Below are positions 1-7,199 of a stretch of DNA of 20,143 bases, piece by piece. The stretch spans positions 5,177 through 25,319 of the forward strand of contig PCBG01000003.1 in assembly GCA_002731315.1 (NCBI GenBank). Reading direction: 5' to 3'. Below the pieces are notes generated by a model that worked only from the letters and a program-made list of their open reading frames with translations, did not search any database and was not told the DNA's origin. Source of the DNA: Rhodospirillaceae bacterium. GTDB taxonomy: Bacteria > Pseudomonadota > Alphaproteobacteria > Puniceispirillales > Puniceispirillaceae. Within the stretch, counting starts at the first letter, position 1. Each line of letters starts with the position of its first letter. Position numbers and translations under genes: made by a program.

Positions 1-887
1 CCGGCCATGATGCTGTCGATGGCTGCCGCCACTTGGTCCGCCGCGGTTTCTGCGTTTGTTTGCGCCGCCACATGCGGCCATACACGCACATTTGGATGCG
101 TCCAGTATCCATGCGTCTGTGGCAATGGCTCGGTGGAAAAAACGTCTAGCGCGGCGCCGCCGACGTGACCGCTATCAAGCGCTGCCAGCAGATCATCATC
201 AACGATTTGCGGGCCTCTGCCCCCATTGATTACAAACGCCCCCGGCGTCATCCGGTTCAGGAATCCAGCGTCAATAATGCCTGTGGTGTCAGGCGTCAGG
301 GGCAGGACAGATACAACAATCTGCAAATCCTCGGCAAAGGCATTCAGTTGGTCCGCGCCGACGAACATCTTTATCCCATCGATGGATTTCGGGCTGCGCG
401 CATAGCCCCGCACGGCAAAGCCAAGTGCGGCAAAGCGGCTGGCGATGACACTGCCAATGGCGCCAATACCCAGAATGCCAACACGCCCACCGGCAGCCGG
501 GCGCTGCGGGCGCGGATCCCAGCGCTTTTCGGCCTGCGCCGTGCGGTAATGATCGCCATCCCGCCAGAAATCCAGTGCGCATAAAAGGGCCCACTGGCTG
601 AGCGCACTGGCCATGTCAGGATCGACAAGCCGCACCAGCGGCAAGTCCCGCGGCACGCTTCTATCGCGCATCATATGGTCAACGCCCTGGCCCTGCATGA
701 TGATGCCGCGCAGATTCGGACAATCGGACAGCGCCCCCGGTGGTGGCGCCCAGACAAGGGCTACATCACATTCCTGGCCTGGCGGATCAAGCAGTCGTGA
801 TATTTCGAAGGCGGGCAGCCGTGTGGCCAGCGTTTTGCGCCATGCCGCTATATCGTCATCATGTCCGTAAAAGCCGATCCGGATCAT
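1..887 (-). CDS. ghrA: Glyoxylate/hydroxypyruvate reductase A-like D-2-hydroxyacid dehydrogenase (3' end cut by window)
   Basis: NAD(P)H-dependent reductase of the D-isomer 2-hydroxyacid dehydrogenase family, expected to reduce glyoxylate or hydroxypyruvate in the cytosol. The reading frame opens at an ATG at 887 and stays open to base 1, giving 295 codons; GhrA proteins are about 310 residues, so only some 15-20 residues are missing. Visible features are the Rossmann motif GILGIGAIG (about residues 137-145), the VLPLTPDTTGIID segment, and the catalytic triad Arg224 (in NGGRGPQIV), Glu253 (in DVFSTEPLP) and His272 (in WPHVAAQT). The tryptophan-proline before the catalytic His and the short N-terminal domain are GhrA-like rather than SerA-like. 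It begins 33 bases after the histidinol-phosphatase stop and is probably co-transcribed with it. The ribosome site is weak. Family is secure; exact substrate is inferred. Confidence 0.85.
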   Translation of the reverse strand, partial: MIRIGFYGHDDDIAAWRKTLATRLPAFEISRLLDPPGQECDVALVWAPPPGALSDCPNLRGIIMQGQGVDHMMRDRSVPRDLPLVRLVDPDMASALSQWALLCALDFWRDGDHYRTAQAEKRWDPRPQRPAAGGRVGILGIGAIGSVIASRFAALGFAVRGYARSPKSIDGIKMFVGADQLNAFAEDLQIVVSVLPLTPDTTGIIDAGFLNRMTPGAFVINGGRGPQIVDDDLLAALDSGHVGGAALDVFSTEPLPQTHGYWTHPNVRVWPHVAAQTNAETAADQVAAAIDSIMA

Positions 888-920
888 CTGAATACCACTC
901 TGTTCAACCCGACTGCCTGG

Positions 921-1736
921 CTATGATTCGTTGACGATGGCCAGTGCCTCGGCATGAAGTGCCGGTGTCGCCGCTGCCAGCAGACTGTGGGTGCCATCCA
1001 GTAATACCGGGCCGCCCCGCTTGTCTGATACAACGCCCCCGGCCCCGCGAATAACCTCGACAACCCCCATGATATCATGTGTCGCCAGCCCGTCTTCCAG
1101 CACCAGATCAATATGACCTGCTGCAAGCAAAGCATAATTATGGCAATCACCGCCATAGGTGGATACAGCCGCACCTGACACCAGCCGGTTATAGGCGGCA
1201 AGGCTATCGGCCAGCAGGGCTTCTGGTGCTGTGGTGGCAATGCGCGCCTGCGCCAGGCTGGTCACATCGCTGGTTGATATGACTGCTCCATTCAACAGCG
1301 TTGGCCCCCCGACGGCCACATAGCATTCATCCAGCATCGGCATATCGATCAGACCGGCAACCGGCCTGTTACCAAACACCAGCCCGACCAGCGTGCCAAA
1401 GACCGGACGGCCGCTGACAAAGGCACGTGTACCGTCGATCGGGTCGATGATCCATGAATAGCCAGTCTTGCCCGTTCCCGGCAGGTCTGCATGTTCCTCA
1501 CCAAGAATGGCGTCATCGGGGAAACGGGCTATTATGGCAGCGCGCAGCGCTGTTTCGGCTGCTTTGTCGGCGCGGGTAACAGGCGAGGCGTCTGACTTCC
1601 ATTCCACCGTACCACCACTTCTGAACCAGTCCCGGATGATGGGGCGGCTGGCCTCTGCGAGCCCCGACAAAAATTCAGCCAGCCCGTCATTGTCGAGCTG
1701 GCTGTGAGTCTGTCCGATTGCCGGATCGGTGCGCAT
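921..1736 (-). CDS. hisN: Histidinol-phosphatase of the inositol monophosphatase family
   Basis: Mg-dependent phosphatase, most like the HisN group that removes phosphate from L-histidinol phosphate in histidine synthesis. I chose the ATG at 1736 (271 residues), 7 bases after the cytochrome c stop; the longer ATG at 1799 would overlap that gene by 56 bases and adds an unconserved, Arg-rich stretch. With this start the metal site is visible: Glu80-Glu81 (GEEH), the WIIDPIDGTRAF motif with Asp98 and Asp101, and the C-terminal Asp221 in THDIMG followed by the GAGGVVSD motif. The DGTRAFVSGRPVFGTL stretch is typical of HisN-type members. The aromatic residue that often precedes the last metal Asp is His here. 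It lies between cycM and the ghrA-like gene on the same strand. It could instead act on another sugar or nucleotide phosphate (CysQ, SuhB relatives); family certain, substrate probable. Confidence 0.82.
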   Translation of the reverse strand: MRTDPAIGQTHSQLDNDGLAEFLSGLAEASRPIIRDWFRSGGTVEWKSDASPVTRADKAAETALRAAIIARFPDDAILGEEHADLPGTGKTGYSWIIDPIDGTRAFVSGRPVFGTLVGLVFGNRPVAGLIDMPMLDECYVAVGGPTLLNGAVISTSDVTSLAQARIATTAPEALLADSLAAYNRLVSGAAVSTYGGDCHNYALLAAGHIDLVLEDGLATHDIMGVVEVIRGAGGVVSDKRGGPVLLDGTHSLLAAATPALHAEALAIVNES

Positions 1737-1743
1737 AGCCTTA

Positions 1744-2313
1744 TCAGCTTCCACTCTCGGCGGCAATCTCGATATCGGTTGGCAGCGCGGCAGGCGCATC
1801 TGCCTGCTGTCGAAGGTAGGCGATCATGTTGGCGCGGTCCTGCGGTTTTTTCAATCCGGCGAAATTCATTTTTGTTCCCGAGATGTAGGCCTTTGGCTTA
1901 GCAAGAAACATGTTCAGGGCAACGTAATCCCACGCGCCGCCATGATCAAGCAACGCGTTGGAGTAGGAAAAACCATCCACAGCACCCTTGTCAGCGTTGA
2001 CGATGTTCCACAGTGCGGGTCCAACCTTGTTGGCGCCGCCGGGATCAAACACATGGCAAGCGGAACATTTTTTGGCAAGCTTTTCGCCAGCTGCCGCGTC
2101 GGCGCTGGCCAGCAAAGCCAGAACCGGCTCCGGACCCTTATCGGCTGGCGCGGTTGCGACGTCACTTCCACCTTCTGGGACCTCGATGATGTAGGCATTT
2201 TGTTGTAGCTCTGAATGCGGCACCAGTACGTCAGCAAGCTTGATGCCCGCCATTAGCAGCAATGCTGCCACAAGGAAAGCCGCGAAAACCTTATTGAGAC
2301 CAAGTTCATCCAT
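1744..2313 (-). CDS. cycM: Membrane-anchored class I cytochrome c (CycM type)
   Basis: Electron carrier held on the periplasmic face of the inner membrane, in the family that passes electrons between the bc1 complex and an aa3-type oxidase. Of 189 residues, about 8-30 form an uncleaved signal-anchor helix, followed by an acidic and alanine-rich linker to about residue 75. Haem attachment is CSACH (Cys83, Cys86, His87), and Met149 in the SGTKMNFAG motif is the likely sixth ligand. The globular domain ends near residue 170 with a short unconserved tail. An AGGGA ribosome site lies about 10 bases before the ATG. The gene is divergent from kdsB, an arrangement seen in other alphaproteobacteria, and is first of a probable three-gene set with hisN and ghrA. 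Its leader has a promoter-like sequence and a hairpin, listed separately. Confidence 0.9.
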   Translation of the reverse strand: MDELGLNKVFAAFLVAALLLMAGIKLADVLVPHSELQQNAYIIEVPEGGSDVATAPADKGPEPVLALLASADAAAGEKLAKKCSACHVFDPGGANKVGPALWNIVNADKGAVDGFSYSNALLDHGGAWDYVALNMFLAKPKAYISGTKMNFAGLKKPQDRANMIAYLRQQADAPAALPTDIEIAAESGS

Positions 2314-2349
2314 GCTTGTATTTCCCTTTTAAGGACTCCCCTCACACCC

Positions 2350-2369
2350 GTGGTCCGGCGCGGGACCAC
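2350..2369 (-). promoter_or_regulatory. Perfect 7-bp inverted repeat at the predicted 5' end of the cycM transcript
   Basis: GTGGTCC and GGACCAC flank a 6-base GC loop. It lies 37 bases before the cycM start codon and immediately after the predicted transcription start. No T-run follows in either direction, so it is not a typical terminator. A 5' mRNA-stabilising hairpin or an operator are both possible. Confidence 0.4.
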
Positions 2370-2377
2370 AGGCCATT

Positions 2378-2406
2378 TTCATAGCGAAATTGCGCAGTGC
2401 CCTCAA
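2378..2406 (-). promoter_or_regulatory. Probable sigma-70 promoter of cycM
   Basis: On the minus strand TTGAGG (2401-2406) and TATGAA (2378-2383) are separated by 17 bases, close to the consensus. The predicted start of transcription, about 2371, lies just before the perfect inverted repeat at 2350-2369, giving a leader of roughly 58 bases. Inferred from sequence only. Confidence 0.45.
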
Positions 2407-2472
2407 GTCCAGATCGTGGATTTGATGCTTTTGCCTATGCAAAAACGCGTTTATGTGATGAATTGCCGCATT

Positions 2473-3228
2473 ATGAACCCTCAGGCGTCACCAGTGATCA
2501 TCATTCCTGCCCGTATGGCGGCTGCAAGGTTGCCGGGTAAGCCGCTTGCAGATATCGCCGGAAAGCCGATGATTCAGCATGTCTGGGAACGGGCGGTTGC
2601 GGCCGACCTGGCGCCTGTCTGGGTGGCCACGGATGATGATGGAATTGCGGACGCCGTGCGTGCCGCTGGCGGGCAGGCGGTGATTACCCGTGCAGATCAT
2701 CCATCGGGATCCGACCGCGTCTTCGAAGCGGTGGAGCGGATTGATCCTGACCGTCATTACGACGCCATCCTGAATTTGCAGGGCGATTTGCCCGAATTGG
2801 ACGCCGCTATTCCGCATGCCCTACTGTCAGCGATGGGCGACGAGGCAGCATCGCTAGCGACCCTCGTTACCCCGGCCAGCGATGCAGAAGCTGCGCGCGA
2901 ACAGGTGGTCAAGGCGGTTGTCAGCTGGGATCGGCAAACGCCGGCAAGCTGCAGGACCGGCCGCGCACTGTACTTCACTCGCGCCGCCATTCCGACAGGT
3001 GAAGCTGTCAAATATCATCATATCGGTGTCTATGGCTGGCGGCGGGCGTCGCTTGCCGCTTTTGTCGCCCTGCCGCAGTCACCGCTGGAGCAATCGGAGC
3101 GGCTGGAGCAGCTGCGCGCACTGGAAGCCGGGATGGTAATTGCGGTTGCCGAGATTGATCATGCGCCCGGCGGAATTGACACGCCTGCAGATCTGGATGC
3201 GGTGCGCCGGCGGTTGAAAAACGATTGA
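2473..3228 (+). CDS. kdsB: 3-deoxy-manno-octulosonate cytidylyltransferase (CMP-Kdo synthetase)
   Basis: Activates Kdo with CTP to give CMP-Kdo for lipopolysaccharide inner core and lipid A assembly; cytosolic. The ATG at 2473 gives 251 residues, matching the usual ~248, and places the conserved [19 protein letters not shown] nucleotide-binding loop at residues 10-28. The frame is open back to an ATG at 2350, but those 41 codons are unconserved and cross the cycM promoter region. An ATG at 2458 is the nearest alternative. Further motifs are VATDDD (about 51-56), LQGDLPELD (102-110, the metal site; enteric enzymes have QGDEP) and YFTRAAIP. The C-terminal PLEQSERLEQLR and GIDTPADL motifs are also present. 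No clear ribosome site precedes either start, and a weak TTGCCT-N17-TGTGAT promoter would give an almost leaderless mRNA. It is followed after 81 bases by pheA, which has its own promoter. Confidence 0.93.
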   Translation: MNPQASPVIIIPARMAAARLPGKPLADIAGKPMIQHVWERAVAADLAPVWVATDDDGIADAVRAAGGQAVITRADHPSGSDRVFEAVERIDPDRHYDAILNLQGDLPELDAAIPHALLSAMGDEAASLATLVTPASDAEAAREQVVKAVVSWDRQTPASCRTGRALYFTRAAIPTGEAVKYHHIGVYGWRRASLAAFVALPQSPLEQSERLEQLRALEAGMVIAVAEIDHAPGGIDTPADLDAVRRRLKND

Positions 3229-3235
3229 CTGCCGA

Positions 3236-3264
3236 TTGACAGGTCGGACAGGGGCCGTGATACT
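3236..3264 (+). promoter_or_regulatory. Probable sigma-70 promoter of pheA
   Basis: A perfect TTGACA -35 box (3236-3241) is followed after exactly 17 bases by GATACT (3259-3264). It lies in the 81-base gap between kdsB and pheA, 45 bases before the pheA ATG, so pheA can be transcribed independently of kdsB. Confidence 0.6.
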
Positions 3265-3309
3265 CCGCCACCGTCGCGCAGCATCGCAATACAGATAAGG
3301 CATGACATC

Positions 3310-4164
3310 ATGACAAATCCTTCCGACATCATTGCCTTTCAGGGTGTGCCGGGTGCCTATTCGCATATGTCATGCAAGGCCGTAAAGCCGGGCATGGAGC
3401 CTCTTGCGTGCGCCTCTTTTGAAGAAATGCTGCTATGTGTGCAGGAAGGGCGTGCCGGACTGGCCATGGTCCCGGTGGAAAACTCCATTGCCGGCCGGGT
3501 TGCGGACATTCACCACTTGCTGCCTGAGTCGGGCCTTTTCATCGTTGGCGAGCATTTTCAACTGGTGAACCATAACCTGCTGGCGCCCAAAGGGGCGACG
3601 CTGGACACGCTGGTGGAAGTGCACAGCCATGCGCAGGGGCTGGCTCAATGTCGCAAACGCCTTCACAGGCTCGGCCTGCGCCAGATGCAACATCCCGACA
3701 CAGCTGGTGCCGCCAAGGATGTGGCAGTCTGGAATGATCCAACAATTGGTGCCATAGCCTCGGCGCTGGCGGGCAAAATCTACGGGTTGGATGTTCTGGT
3801 GTCCAATGCCGAGGATGCCGAACGCAATACGACGCGCTTTCTGGTAATGAGTCGTGACCAGATTACGCCGCCGCTTAATGACACACCAATGATCACGACC
3901 ATGGTTTTTACCCTGCGTAGTGTCCCCGCTGCCCTTTATAAGGCGCTTGGCGGTTTTGCCACAAACGGAGTCAACATGACTAAACTGGAAAGCTATATGC
4001 GGCCCGGTGCTTCCGGATCGGCGCAATTTTATGTCGATGTCGAGGGGCATATCGAGTCACCGGCGATGAAGCTGGCGATGGAAGAGTTGCGCTTCTATTG
4101 CCAGAATGACGAGGTGTCGATCCTTGGCACCTACCCGGCTGCCAGTGTACGCCATAATGGCTGA
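3310..4164 (+). CDS. pheA: Prephenate dehydratase, stand-alone
   Basis: Converts prephenate to phenylpyruvate in phenylalanine synthesis. The 284 residues contain a prephenate dehydratase domain (about 6-182) and a C-terminal ACT regulatory domain (about 196-275), with no chorismate mutase domain, as is usual in alphaproteobacteria. Seen directly: FQGVPGAYS at 10-18, VPVENSIAG at 54-62, the catalytic NTTRF at 173-177, and the ACT signature GGFATNGVNMTKLES at 214-228. In characterised family members this signature binds phenylalanine and mediates feedback inhibition. An AAGG ribosome site lies about 8 bases before the ATG. The gene is preceded by a good promoter and followed by the SRP RNA gene; I see no clear terminator between them. 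Confidence 0.95.
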   Translation: MTNPSDIIAFQGVPGAYSHMSCKAVKPGMEPLACASFEEMLLCVQEGRAGLAMVPVENSIAGRVADIHHLLPESGLFIVGEHFQLVNHNLLAPKGATLDTLVEVHSHAQGLAQCRKRLHRLGLRQMQHPDTAGAAKDVAVWNDPTIGAIASALAGKIYGLDVLVSNAEDAERNTTRFLVMSRDQITPPLNDTPMITTMVFTLRSVPAALYKALGGFATNGVNMTKLESYMRPGASGSAQFYVDVEGHIESPAMKLAMEELRFYCQNDEVSILGTYPAASVRHNG

Positions 4165-4201
4165 TCCGGTCTGCTGCCTGTCTATTTCCCTTTTTAGGGA
4201 C

Positions 4202-4230
4202 TTGTCCGGCCACACGCTTTCCGCCATATA
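4202..4230 (+). promoter_or_regulatory. Probable promoter of the SRP RNA gene
   Basis: TTGTCC (4202-4207) and CATATA (4225-4230) are 17 bases apart. The predicted start, near 4236-4238, coincides with the first base pairs of the SRP RNA terminal stem, which supports both calls. Confidence 0.45.
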
Positions 4231-4232
4231 GG

Positions 4233-4331
4233 GGGCAGGAAGGCTGGGTGGACGCAGCGCCCGTCTAACCGGTCAGGTCCGAGAGGAAGCAGCCAGGGCT
4301 GGCTTTTTGCGGGTCGTCCAGTCTTCCGCTC
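4233..4331 (+). ncRNA. ffs: Signal recognition particle 4.5S RNA
   Basis: Small bacterial SRP RNA that binds Ffh and directs membrane proteins co-translationally to FtsY. The conserved domain IV core is seen directly: GGTCAGGTCC at 4271-4280, a GAGA (GNRA) tetraloop at 4281-4284, then the AAGCAGCCA internal-loop strand at 4287-4295. The ends pair: bases 4238-4247 pair with 4318-4327 over ten positions with one G-U, and GGGGC (4232-4236) can pair with GCTCC (4328-4332). The length of about 100 nt fits the short Gram-negative form without an Alu domain. Ends are uncertain by a few bases. It sits just upstream of dnaX on the same strand, a common alphaproteobacterial neighbourhood. Confidence 0.93.
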
Positions 4332-4433
4332 CGCGCGGCGTCCCCGCCTGCCTTTGCAGCGTATCAATACCACCTTTTTCCCCAGCTTTGGCGGTGGCCA
4401 AACCAGGCGCATTGCGCTAGGTTTTTCGACATC

Positions 4434-6278
4434 ATGACTGAGGGCATCCAGACAGGATATCGCGTGCTGGCACGCACCTACCGGCCGGAACGGTTCTCTG
4501 AACTGATCGGTCAGGAGGCGCTGGTCCGCACGCTCGGTAATGCGTTGTCACTTGGGCGGCTGGCGCATGCCTTTGTGCTGACCGGTGTGCGTGGTGTTGG
4601 CAAGACCTCGACAGCGCGGCTTCTCGCGCGCGGTCTCAACTGTATCGGGCCGGATGGCACCGGAGACGCCACGCTGGAACCCTGCGGTACCTGCGAGCCC
4701 TGCACGGCCATCGCCGCCGGACGCCATGTCGATGTTCTGGAAATCGATGCCGCCAGCCATACGGGTGTTGATGATGCACGCGAGATTATCGAGGGGGTTG
4801 GTTACCGTTCTGTATCGGCCCGTTATAAAATCTACATCATCGATGAAGTGCATATGATGTCGAAAAGTGCCTTCAATGCGTTGTTGAAGACGCTTGAAGA
4901 GCCGCCTGACAATGTAAAATTCATTTTTGCCACGACCGAAATCCGCAAGGTGCCGGTGACCATCCTGTCACGCTGCCAGCGCTTTGACCTGCGCCGTGTC
5001 GACAGCGATGTGCTGGCGACCCATCTTGCCAGCATTTGTACCCGAGAGGCGATTGATGCCGCCCCGGAAGCCTTGCAGGTTATCGCGCGGGCGGCCGAAG
5101 GGTCTGTGCGTGACGCCTTGTCACTGCTGGACCAGGCAGCGGCAATGACCGCAGACAGGATTGATGCGGACAATATTGCCGCGATGCTTGGCCGCCCGGG
5201 TCCCAATGATTCCATCGCTATGCTGGATGCGGCAATGGCCGGCAATGCTGCAAACGCGCTGGCAGCTCTGGCGCAGGCACATGCAAACGGCGCTGAACCG
5301 GAAATGGCAATTGCTGATCTGATGGATCTTGTGCATCGGGCCAGCATGCTGGCCGCAGGTGGCGGCAGCGACAATCTGCTGGAGGCGGAACGCGAGGCTG
5401 TGACCGCGCTGGCAGGCATTGGCATTGCGCGGCTTGGCCGTGCCTGGCAGATGCTTTTGAAAGGCCACGCGGAAATCACCGCTGCGCCACAACCGATGGC
5501 AGCAGCGGAAATGTTGCTGATCCGGCTTGCGCATCTGGCCAATATGCCGACCCCGGGCGACATCATCACTAGGCTTGGAAATGGGAGTCACATTGATAAT
5601 GACGCCGATAAAGGGGCAGTGCCGGTAACATTGGATGCTGGTGCCCCGACGGCCAGCTCGACAGCGCCACCGACGCCGTCGACCGGAACCGCTCCTGCGT
5701 CGGTAGGGGTCGTCGCCTCGGGTGGCGGCGGGCCACAAGGCGCGCCATTACCTTTATCTGACGCAGAACCGGCGTTGGATCCAGAATTGGCTGCTGAACC
5801 CGCTACAGACACGCAGCCGGCAAAGATCATAGATTCGATACCACCGCAGGCGTCAACCGATACCGCACCTTTGCACAGTCTTCATGATGTTGTCGCCCTT
5901 GCCGAGGCAAAGGAAGAATCGCTGCTGGCGGCGCGCATTCGCACTTTTGTGAGGCCTGTCAGATTGCAGCCGGGGCATCTGGAAATCGCACTTGCAGAAG
6001 GGGCGCCAGATACGCTGGCGGGCGACATGGCCCGCACACTGAGCGAATGGACAGGCCAGCGCTGGATGGTCAGCCTTGCCGAGGGTAAAGGCGGGCCGAC
6101 CATTGCAGAAAAACGCGCCGCCGCGCGGGCTGAACAGAAAGACAGAATTGCGTCAACGCCGACTGTGCGCGCCATTATGGATGTGTTTCCAGGGGCAGAA
6201 ATTGACGAGGTGCGGGCTGTCGCTGCTGATCTGTCGCTGGACCCCGATCCGAATGATCAGATGAATGAGGGTCGCTGA
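4434..6278 (+). CDS. dnaX: DNA polymerase III subunits gamma/tau
   Basis: Clamp-loader ATPase of the replicative polymerase. In the 614-residue product the AAA+ module shows Walker A GVRGVGKTS (51-59), zinc-binding Cys70, Cys84, Cys87 and Cys90, Walker B IIDEVH (135-140), and the SRC sensor motif at 179-181. A Pro/Ala/Thr/Gly-rich linker spans about 400-480. After it, about 485-605, is the tau C-terminal domain that contacts the polymerase alpha subunit. The frame runs uninterrupted and I see no in-phase A-AAA-AAG slippery site within it, so a shorter gamma form by E. coli-type frameshifting is not supported. The ribosome site is weak (AGG about 13 bases upstream). It leads an operon with ybaB (2-base gap) and recR. 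Confidence 0.96.
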   Translation: MTEGIQTGYRVLARTYRPERFSELIGQEALVRTLGNALSLGRLAHAFVLTGVRGVGKTSTARLLARGLNCIGPDGTGDATLEPCGTCEPCTAIAAGRHVDVLEIDAASHTGVDDAREIIEGVGYRSVSARYKIYIIDEVHMMSKSAFNALLKTLEEPPDNVKFIFATTEIRKVPVTILSRCQRFDLRRVDSDVLATHLASICTREAIDAAPEALQVIARAAEGSVRDALSLLDQAAAMTADRIDADNIAAMLGRPGPNDSIAMLDAAMAGNAANALAALAQAHANGAEPEMAIADLMDLVHRASMLAAGGGSDNLLEAEREAVTALAGIGIARLGRAWQMLLKGHAEITAAPQPMAAAEMLLIRLAHLANMPTPGDIITRLGNGSHIDNDADKGAVPVTLDAGAPTASSTAPPTPSTGTAPASVGVVASGGGGPQGAPLPLSDAEPALDPELAAEPATDTQPAKIIDSIPPQASTDTAPLHSLHDVVALAEAKEESLLAARIRTFVRPVRLQPGHLEIALAEGAPDTLAGDMARTLSEWTGQRWMVSLAEGKGGPTIAEKRAAARAEQKDRIASTPTVRAIMDVFPGAEIDEVRAVAADLSLDPDPNDQMNEGR

Positions 6279-6280
6279 AC

Positions 6281-6607
6281 ATGATGCGCAATATGGCAGG
6301 TATGATGAAAAAAGTGCAGGAAATGCAGTCCCGCATGGAAGAGCTGCAGGCCGAAATGGCGCGCACTGAATTTACCGCTGCCGTAGGCGGCGACAGCGTC
6401 ACCGTTACAGTTACCGGAAAGGGTGAAATGCGGGCCGTCAGAATCAATCCGGCCGCGGTTGATGCCGCGGATATTGGGATGCTGGAAGATATGGTCGTTC
6501 TGGCTACAAACAACGCACGCGCTGAGGCTGACAGGACGATGGCAGCCCGCATGAAGGATATCACCGGCGACTTGCCTTTGCCGCCGGGCATATCCTTGCC
6601 ACTCTGA
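6281..6607 (+). CDS. ybaB: YbaB/EbfC family nucleoid-associated protein
   Basis: Small DNA-binding protein that forms dimers and is usually encoded between dnaX and recR, as here. The 108 residues start with a methionine-rich coiled-coil helix (MMKKVQEMQSRMEELQAEMA, residues 8-27), then a beta-rich core with VTVTVTGKGEMRAVRINP, and a C-terminal helix ending in a PLPPGI tail. It starts 2 bases after the dnaX stop with a GAGGG ribosome site inside the end of dnaX, and its stop is separated by one base from the recR ATG, so the three genes are almost certainly one operon. The role in DNA compaction or recombination is family knowledge, not visible here. Confidence 0.94.
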   Translation: MMRNMAGMMKKVQEMQSRMEELQAEMARTEFTAAVGGDSVTVTVTGKGEMRAVRINPAAVDAADIGMLEDMVVLATNNARAEADRTMAARMKDITGDLPLPPGISLPL

Positions 6608-6608
6608 T

Positions 6609-7199
6609 ATGGATAATCAGCTTGAATCGCTGATCAGGCGTTTGGCGCGGCTGCCCGGTCTTGGGCCGCGTTCGGCCCGCCGCACCGCGCTGTTCCTGTT
6701 ACAGAACCGGGACAGGTTGATGTTGCCGCTGGCCGAGGAACTTGGCCAGGTTGCCCGGTCGGTTCGAAACTGCGCCGAATGTGGCAATCTGGACAATGCG
6801 GATATTTGCGGCATTTGCCGTGACCCGCAGCGCGACCGCAGATTGCTGTGCGTTGTCGAAGATGTGGGAGCGCTCTGGGCAATGGAGCGCGCCGCCGTTT
6901 TTCGCGGGACCTACCATGTGCTTGGTGGCACGCTGAGCGCCATTGACGGGCGCGGTCCGGCAGACCTGAATATTGAACGGCTTGTCAGCCGTGTCGGCTC
7001 AGATATTGACGAGGTGATTCTCGCCTTGTCTGCCACGGTCGAAGGCCAGACAACCGTCCATTACATCCATGAAAGGCTGCAGGCTCTGCCGGTTGATGTC
7101 ACCCGCCTTGCCCATGGCGTGCCGGTTGGCGGCGAGCTCGATTTCCTTGATGACGGAACATTGGCGCAAGCGGTGAAGGCCCGCGCCAAACTGGGTTAG
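6609..7199 (+). CDS. recR: Recombination protein RecR
   Basis: RecFOR-pathway protein that helps load RecA at single-strand gaps. The 196 residues contain an N-terminal helix-hairpin-helix (LARLPGLGPRSARRTA, 12-27), a four-cysteine zinc finger (Cys55, Cys58, Cys67, Cys70) and a Toprim domain (about 79-170) with CVVED and FRGTYHVLGG. The C-terminal motif GVPVGGELDFLDDGTL is also present. Two family positions differ: the usual VVEEPRD stretch is VVEDVGA, and the segment normally reading NPTVEGEAT is SATVEGQTT. Length is normal (about 200). It is last in the dnaX-ybaB-recR operon, and its TAG stop overlaps the TAA of the convergent rmuC within the 4 bases TTAG. Confidence 0.96.
   Translation: MDNQLESLIRRLARLPGLGPRSARRTALFLLQNRDRLMLPLAEELGQVARSVRNCAECGNLDNADICGICRDPQRDRRLLCVVEDVGALWAMERAAVFRGTYHVLGGTLSAIDGRGPADLNIERLVSRVGSDIDEVILALSATVEGQTTVHYIHERLQALPVDVTRLAHGVPVGGELDFLDDGTLAQAVKARAKLG

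Noticed and set aside
3433..4050. A 205-codon minus-strand open frame opposite pheA
   Set aside because: No recognisable domain, no ribosome site, and fully inside the well-supported prephenate dehydratase gene.
4187..4200. TCCCT/AGGGA hairpin after pheA as a terminator
   Set aside because: The stem is only 5 bp, the T-run is in the loop rather than after the stem, and the SRP RNA promoter overlaps its downstream side.
4832..5569. A 245-codon minus-strand open frame opposite dnaX
   Set aside because: Its product is a low-complexity Ala/Ser/Ile mixture, as expected from the complement of a GC-biased gene; dnaX on the plus strand has all expected motifs.
6308..6314. AAAAAAG, the slippery heptamer used for dnaX frameshifting in E. 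coli
   Set aside because: It lies in ybaB, not dnaX, and the codon phase (AAA AAA GTG) is wrong for -1 slippage of the A-AAA-AAG type.
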